Made by a program: the position numbers and the translations under genes. A DNA stretch of 35,520 nt, taken from assembly GCA_016201015.1 (NCBI GenBank), contig JACQDQ010000344.1, positions 1-35,520 on the forward strand, in the 5' to 3' direction. Of the stretch, positions 32,109-35,520 are shown piece after piece (within the stretch, counting starts at the first letter, position 1; every line of letters starts with the position of its first letter). Under the pieces are notes generated by a model. That model was not told the DNA's origin, ran no database searches, and worked only from the letters and a program-made list of their open reading frames with translations. This DNA is from Pseudomonadota bacterium (GTDB lineage: Bacteria > Pseudomonadota > Alphaproteobacteria > CACIAM-22H2).

Positions 32109-32915
32109 CTACTCCGCCGCGCTGCGACGCCCGCGCGCGTCGCGGATCAAGCAGTCGTCCGGCAGCGTCTCGATCGGCGTGAATTCGTGATTTGCTATCC
32201 AGGTCGGCCGCTTGAAGCGGCGGATGGCGTTGTCGCAACGGTTGAGCGACAGATAGACGATCCAGCGTGACCACGGCGTCAGGTTGGAGCTCGAGGCGTG
32301 TACCATGTTGCCGTGAAACAGCAGCATCGATCCCGGCGGCCCCTTCGGCGCAACAATCCCGCCCTCGGCCACCAGCCGCGTGATCGTCTCGTTGTTGATC
32401 GTCCACAGCGGATAGCTGGTCGTAGTCACGTCATGGCCGGCCTCAAGCCGCCCCTTGCGGTGGCTGCGTGGGATGAACATCAGCGGGCCATTGAACTCGT
32501 TGGCCTCGGCCAGGAACAGCGCAATGTTCATAGCGCGTGGGTTGGGCATGTCGTCGTCTTGGTGCCAGGTCGCATAGTCCTGGTGCCACTGCCATACGGC
32601 CCCGTCGAACGCCGCCTTGGCGTTGATCTTGAACTGGTGCATGTAAAGCTTGTCGGAGCCAAGCAGTTGCGCGCCCGGTTCCAAGAGCCGCGGATGTCGC
32701 GCCAGTTTTTCGTAGACCGGATTCCACGTCTGCACATAGAAGGCCGAGCGCGGCGACGTGCTGCCCTTCTCGCGGATCACCTCCTGGCGCTGCTCGGCGA
32801 AGATGCCGGGCACCGCGCCGTTGAGGACGTCCATCTCCTCTATCGTGAAGACATTCGGCAGGAAGAGATAGCCTTCTTCCTCGAACTGGCGGATTTGCTC
32901 CGGTGTCAGCTTCAT
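32109..32915 (-). CDS. Fe(II)/2-oxoglutarate dioxygenase, phytanoyl-CoA dioxygenase family (EctD-like)
   Basis: A 268-residue non-haem iron dioxygenase of the PhyH family that should hydroxylate a small molecule while converting 2-oxoglutarate to succinate. The iron triad is His111 and Asp113 in WQWHQDYATWHQDD, plus His206 in GNMVHASSSNLTPWSRW. FNGPLMFIPRSHRKG at 141-155 and the WHQDDDMP segment parallel ectoine hydroxylase EctD, so a free amino acid or osmolyte-like substrate is more likely than a CoA ester. GGAGAAGG precedes the ATG at 32915; the frame extends to 32951 but overlaps the GntR stop. No ectoine synthesis genes are nearby. It is the middle gene of a three-gene operon. Confidence 0.88.
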   Translation of the reverse strand: MKLTPEQIRQFEEEGYLFLPNVFTIEEMDVLNGAVPGIFAEQRQEVIREKGSTSPRSAFYVQTWNPVYEKLARHPRLLEPGAQLLGSDKLYMHQFKINAKAAFDGAVWQWHQDYATWHQDDDMPNPRAMNIALFLAEANEFNGPLMFIPRSHRKGRLEAGHDVTTTSYPLWTINNETITRLVAEGGIVAPKGPPGSMLLFHGNMVHASSSNLTPWSRWIVYLSLNRCDNAIRRFKRPTWIANHEFTPIETLPDDCLIRDARGRRSAAE

Positions 32916-32947
32916 CGGCGCCTTCTCCACACTTTGCGAAGTTGACT

Positions 32948-33631
32948 TCAAGCGGATTGCCTCACGACGTCAACGTGACGGTGCATCAACTCCGCGGTAA
33001 GCATCCGTGCCGCCGCCTCCGCGTGCGCGCGTGCCCGGGACTCGGCCTGCGTTGCATCGCCTATGATGACGGCGGCGAGAATAGCCGCATGCTCGTCCCA
33101 AATATGCTCGACGGGCCGATCGGAGCGCAGAACTGCCCCCATCATCCGCCGTATGTGTTGCCAGTGCAGAGACGCGGTCTCCGCAATCAGCGGATTGCCC
33201 GACAAGTCGTAGATGAAGCGATGAAAATCGATATCGGCGCGAATCAACCAATCAACGTCGCGCGCGGCTGCCGCCGCACGACCAGCCGCTATTAGTTGCT
33301 CACCGCGGACGGCCGCATCGCCGGAGCGGTGCGCCGCGGCGCTGTGCGCTGCCGTGGCGTCGAGCGCCGCGCGCACTTGATAAAGTTGCTCAACGAAGAC
33401 GGGATCGAGCGGCGCCACGGCCAGACCGCGGCGGCCGGAATCCCGTACGAATCCCTGTTTCTTGAGCAACAGGAGCGCTTGCAACACGGGCTGTCGCGAA
33501 ACGGAAAGGGTCGTGGCAAGACCGTCCTGCGTGATCCGCTCACCCGGTGCCAGGCGACCAGCGCAAATCGCGTCCTGTATCGCCGCATACACTCGATCGA
33601 CGAGCTGGGGGTGCACTTCCAATTTTTGCAA
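32948..33631 (-). CDS. GntR-family regulator, FCD subfamily (TTG start)
   Basis: A 227-residue regulator. The winged helix-turn-helix is at about 8-75 (LVDRVYAAIQDAICAGRLAPGERI, then LATTLSVSRQPVLQALLLLKKQGFV), and the FCD domain at 80-210 keeps the metal-site pattern with Asp133/His137, His181 and His203. The start is placed at TTG 33631 because AAGAGAG lies nine bases upstream, the protein then begins next to the DNA-binding domain, and the promoter and operator at 33655-33691 lie just upstream. A longer frame to 33730 would run through that promoter. It is the first gene of an operon with the dioxygenase 32 bases downstream and probably represses it together with its own gene. Confidence 0.88.
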   Translation of the reverse strand: MQKLEVHPQLVDRVYAAIQDAICAGRLAPGERITQDGLATTLSVSRQPVLQALLLLKKQGFVRDSGRRGLAVAPLDPVFVEQLYQVRAALDATAAHSAAAHRSGDAAVRGEQLIAAGRAAAAARDVDWLIRADIDFHRFIYDLSGNPLIAETASLHWQHIRRMMGAVLRSDRPVEHIWDEHAAILAAVIIGDATQAESRARAHAEAAARMLTAELMHRHVDVVRQSA

Positions 33632-33654
33632 TGACTTAACTCTCTTTCGGAACG

Positions 33655-33673
33655 TTCGTATACCGTATACGAA
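33655..33673. promoter_or_regulatory. 19-bp GntR operator TTCGTATACcGTATACGAA
   Basis: Nine-base arms form a perfect inverted repeat around one central base. The GTATAC cores fit the TNGTATACNA-like sites bound by FCD-type GntR regulators. It lies 24 bases upstream of the GntR start and overlaps the -10 element of the promoter, the standard geometry for autorepression. Confidence 0.8.
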
Positions 33674-33691
33674 TTTCCGTCCTCGCGTCAA
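33664..33691 (-). promoter_or_regulatory. Sigma70-type promoter of the GntR-dioxygenase operon
   Basis: Reading the minus strand, TTGACG (33691-33686) and TATACG (33669-33664) are separated by 16 bases. The -10 box sits inside the 19-base palindrome, so regulator binding would block polymerase. The predicted start point near 33657 gives a leader of about 26 bases before the TTG start. Confidence 0.65.
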
Positions 33692-34255
33692 GGGCAAGCA
33701 TCGGCCGCGCAGCCGACCAACAATCCGCAAGGCTTCGAGCGCCGCAAAACTCCTGACTCCGCCGCCCGCGCACCAATGCCGAACTCGACGGCGAGGCGCT
33801 CGAAGCGCTGGCGGCGCCCGAGCCGGCCGGCCGCAAAGATTAAGTGCGTGCGGATACCGTTGTAGTAGTTGGCTTACTTCCTCAGGATGCGTCGCAGGTG
33901 AGCGGCACTGACGACGATCAGGTGGTCAAGGCAATCCCGGCGGTTCGATCCAATCAAACGCTCTGCATGCGCGTTGTACCAAGCAGAGCGTGGCGCGGTC
34001 GGTATCGGATGCCCATCGATCGGGCGCGACACTGGAATGGTGCACCATACGACGTGTCGCGATCACGTATCAGAAAGCGCGGAGCCGAGTCCCACGGGAC
34101 CGCTTCCGAGATCTGGCGCGCTGGCCACCCCGTCGTTGGGTGGCCGTCACACCGATCGACACCAGCTTACGGCGGGCATGCCGCAGGATAACGAAGACGT
34201 TTGCTCCACCCCAAGTCGATGCAGGCATGACGAAGCATCGATTGCGTATCCAAAC
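33692..34255. other. Decayed intergenic region
   Basis: No intact gene is visible. The main content is the transposase relic at 33836-34202 (own entry). The part at 33692-33835 has no recognised coding sequence. Confidence 0.6.
33836..34202 (-). pseudogene. Insertion-sequence transposase relic (integrase-core, DDE type)
   Basis: Three minus-strand reading frames give consecutive pieces of an integrase-core transposase. Piece 1 (about 34202-34150) reads FVILRHARRKLVSIGVTA. Piece 2 (about 34137-34000) reads WPARQISEAVPWDSAPRFLI, then RDRDTSYGAPFQCRARSMGI. Piece 3 (33999-33877) reads TAPRSAWYNAHAERLIGS, then RRDCLDHLIVVSAAHLRRIL, followed by an in-frame TAA at 33876-33874 where a Tyr is expected, after which NYYNGIRTHL continues. 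The catalytic Asp (DRD) and Glu (AHAERL) are recognisable. Frameshifts lie near 34140 and 33997. The N-terminal half is missing. It resembles IS481-like elements, and no terminal repeats could be defined. Confidence 0.8.
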
Positions 34256-34930
34256 TCAGGCCGCAAAGACGCCGCCGTTGACGTCGATCGTCGCGGCCGT
34301 GACGTAGGACGCCTCATTACTGACGAGAAACATGACCGACGCCGCGACATCGCCCGGGACGCCGACACGCCGCACCGGTATGGTCGCCGCCGCCTCGCGT
34401 GCTGTCTCTGAGTCGGCCGGCGCGGTCATGTTCGAGCTGATCCAGCCGGGCGCAAGGCAATTGACCGTGATGCCGTATGGCGCCAGATCGACCGCCAGGG
34501 CGCGCGTCAGTCCGGCAAGGCCGGCTTTGGCGGCGGCGTAATGCGGCCCGGCAATCCTGGGGGTCGTGCGTCCGGCGATTGAGCCAATGTTGACGATGCG
34601 ACCCCAGCCGCCCGCCATCATGACCGGCACCACGGCGCGGCTGCACAGCCAGGCACTGGTCAGATTGATGTCGATCACCCACCGCCATTCGTCGAGCTCG
34701 ATTTGGCCGCCCCATGACTCCGGCGACCGTCGCTTGGGCGAGAGGCAGGCGTTGTTGACAAGGATATCGATCCGGTCGATTTGCCGATGCACATCGTCGA
34801 AGAAATCGATTACGGCAGTCGGATCGGTGAGCCGGCCGACAACTCGATCGCTGGCGGCGCATTCAGCCGGCGCGGCCGCTAGGTGCTCGCGGCTGGTGCC
34901 ACAGAAGGCCACGCGTCCACCGGCAGTCAA
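34256..34930 (-). pseudogene. Short-chain dehydrogenase/reductase, 5'-truncated
   Basis: About 224 codons match the classical SDR fold from the second beta strand onward: GRVAFCGTSREHL, DILVNNA near 55-61, INIGSIAG-like NIGSIAG with the catalytic Ser near 113, HYAAAKAGLAGLTRALAVDL with Tyr and Lys near 127-131, NCLAPGWISSNM and the C-terminal ATIDVNGGVFAA. The first 30 or so residues, including the TGxxxGIG cofactor motif, are absent. Upstream in frame there is only an unrelated short stretch and then a TGA, and the only possible starts are a TTG without a proper ribosome-binding site. The enzyme should be unable to bind NAD(P) and is best seen as a broken gene next to the transposase relic. 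Confidence 0.8.
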
Positions 34931-35520
34931 CAGCTGACGATGACGACCGCCCCATCACTCTCCTACACCATTCCCAGGGACACGACACATCTGCGACGCA
35001 ATTTGGGCATGTACTCCGATTGTTGCGACAGTTACCGCGCGCACTCATCTTTGCGAAGGATGCGCCCTTCGGACGGGCAATCCAGCGTACCGGACGTGTC
35101 GTCCGCATCTCTACATTCGGCGGACCGCACCATGCTTGTACAACGGTCAAATAGATGGAAACCACAGGTACAGACGGCAATAGAATGCATTCACGCTCCA
35201 TTGACAGCCGGTCGAACTCTGGATGCGTTCTCTTTGCGTTCTAAGAAAGGTGGGCTGCCTGCAACGGGCAATACTCTGACGACCTTGGGTGACCTTGAGG
35301 ACGCACATGGTTTGCTCCGTGCATCCGCGCCGAGCTCACTTGCCCACGAGTTATGACGCGAACGATCTGATACATGGCGGGGCCTTAACGTGGGCAATAT
35401 CCTTCCGGCGCGCGAATCTCCGGCCGGTGAATTCCGATAGCGGGCTTGTATCCCTGTGGCAGGCGGTGAGCATGTCCCGGTCGAACGAGTTCTTGGGAAT
35501 GGGTTGACATGGATCTCGAC
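34931..35520. other. Apparently non-coding tail, possible IS-end scar
   Basis: No frame shows a recognisable protein, and the sequence looks less GC-rich than the flanking genes. The stretch TCCTACACCATTCCCAGGGA at 34961-34980, continued by CACGACAC, recalls the terminal region of mutator (IS256) type insertion sequences and lies next to the break in the dehydrogenase gene; this is only a visual resemblance. An ATG at 35509 could begin a gene beyond the right edge, but four codons cannot support a call. Confidence 0.4.

Noticed and set aside
35509-35520. ATG near the right edge as a gene start
   Set aside because: Only four codons are inside the window and no clear ribosome-binding site is visible.

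Overview
The window is high-GC bacterial DNA packed with catabolic enzymes, ABC transporters and local one-component regulators. Gene content, many ATGA-type stop/start overlaps and a pair of palindromic repeats at 31985-32097 (a type I associate with Bradyrhizobium, Rhodopseudomonas and relatives) suggest an alphaproteobacterium of the Rhizobiales. No rRNA, tRNA, CRISPR array or replication gene was found. It reads as an accessory nutrient-scavenging region.

Layout. (1) 1-3984, minus: an operon in the order aminotransferase, acetamidase/formamidase-type amidohydrolase, LigJ-type 4-oxalomesaconate hydratase, HpcH/HpaI-type aldolase (cut by the left edge). (2) 4049-10048, plus and divergent: GntR/FCD regulator, 4,5-dihydroxyphthalate decarboxylase-like protein, a complete polar-amino-acid-type ABC transporter (binding protein, two permeases, ATPase) and a beta-hydroxyacid-dehydrogenase-like enzyme. 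(3) 10052-12191, minus and convergent: a second binding protein and two permeases of the same type, with no ATPase. (4) 12192-13123: a gene-poor gap holding a decayed XRE helix-turn-helix fragment. (5) 13124-19667, plus: a Pot-type (polyamine-like) ABC transporter whose last permease has lost an internal block, a PuuB-like FAD amine oxidase, a HAD hydrolase and an Lrp/AsnC regulator. (6) 19909-29379, minus: binding protein, two permeases and a fused double ATPase of a peptide/opine-type transporter, followed by a DgcA-like flavin/Fe-S demethylase, a GNAT acetyltransferase and a sarcosine-oxidase-like flavoprotein; a LysR regulator diverges at 29528. (7) 30601-33691, minus: GntR regulator, EctD-like 2-oxoglutarate dioxygenase and a SAF-domain NAD-dependent oxidoreductase, bounded by a promoter/operator and a terminator. 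(8) 33692-35520: decayed DNA with an insertion-sequence transposase remnant and a 5'-truncated short-chain dehydrogenase.

How the genes may work together. Region 1 reads like a route from an imported amide or amino acid: deamidate, transaminate to a 2-oxo acid, hydrate a C=C bond, then cleave with an aldolase. Region 6 pairs two demethylating flavoproteins with their own importer, pointing to an N-methylated amino acid or betaine-like substrate. Region 7 looks like hydroxylation followed by NAD-dependent conversion of a small molecule. These substrate ideas are inferences from family membership and gene order.
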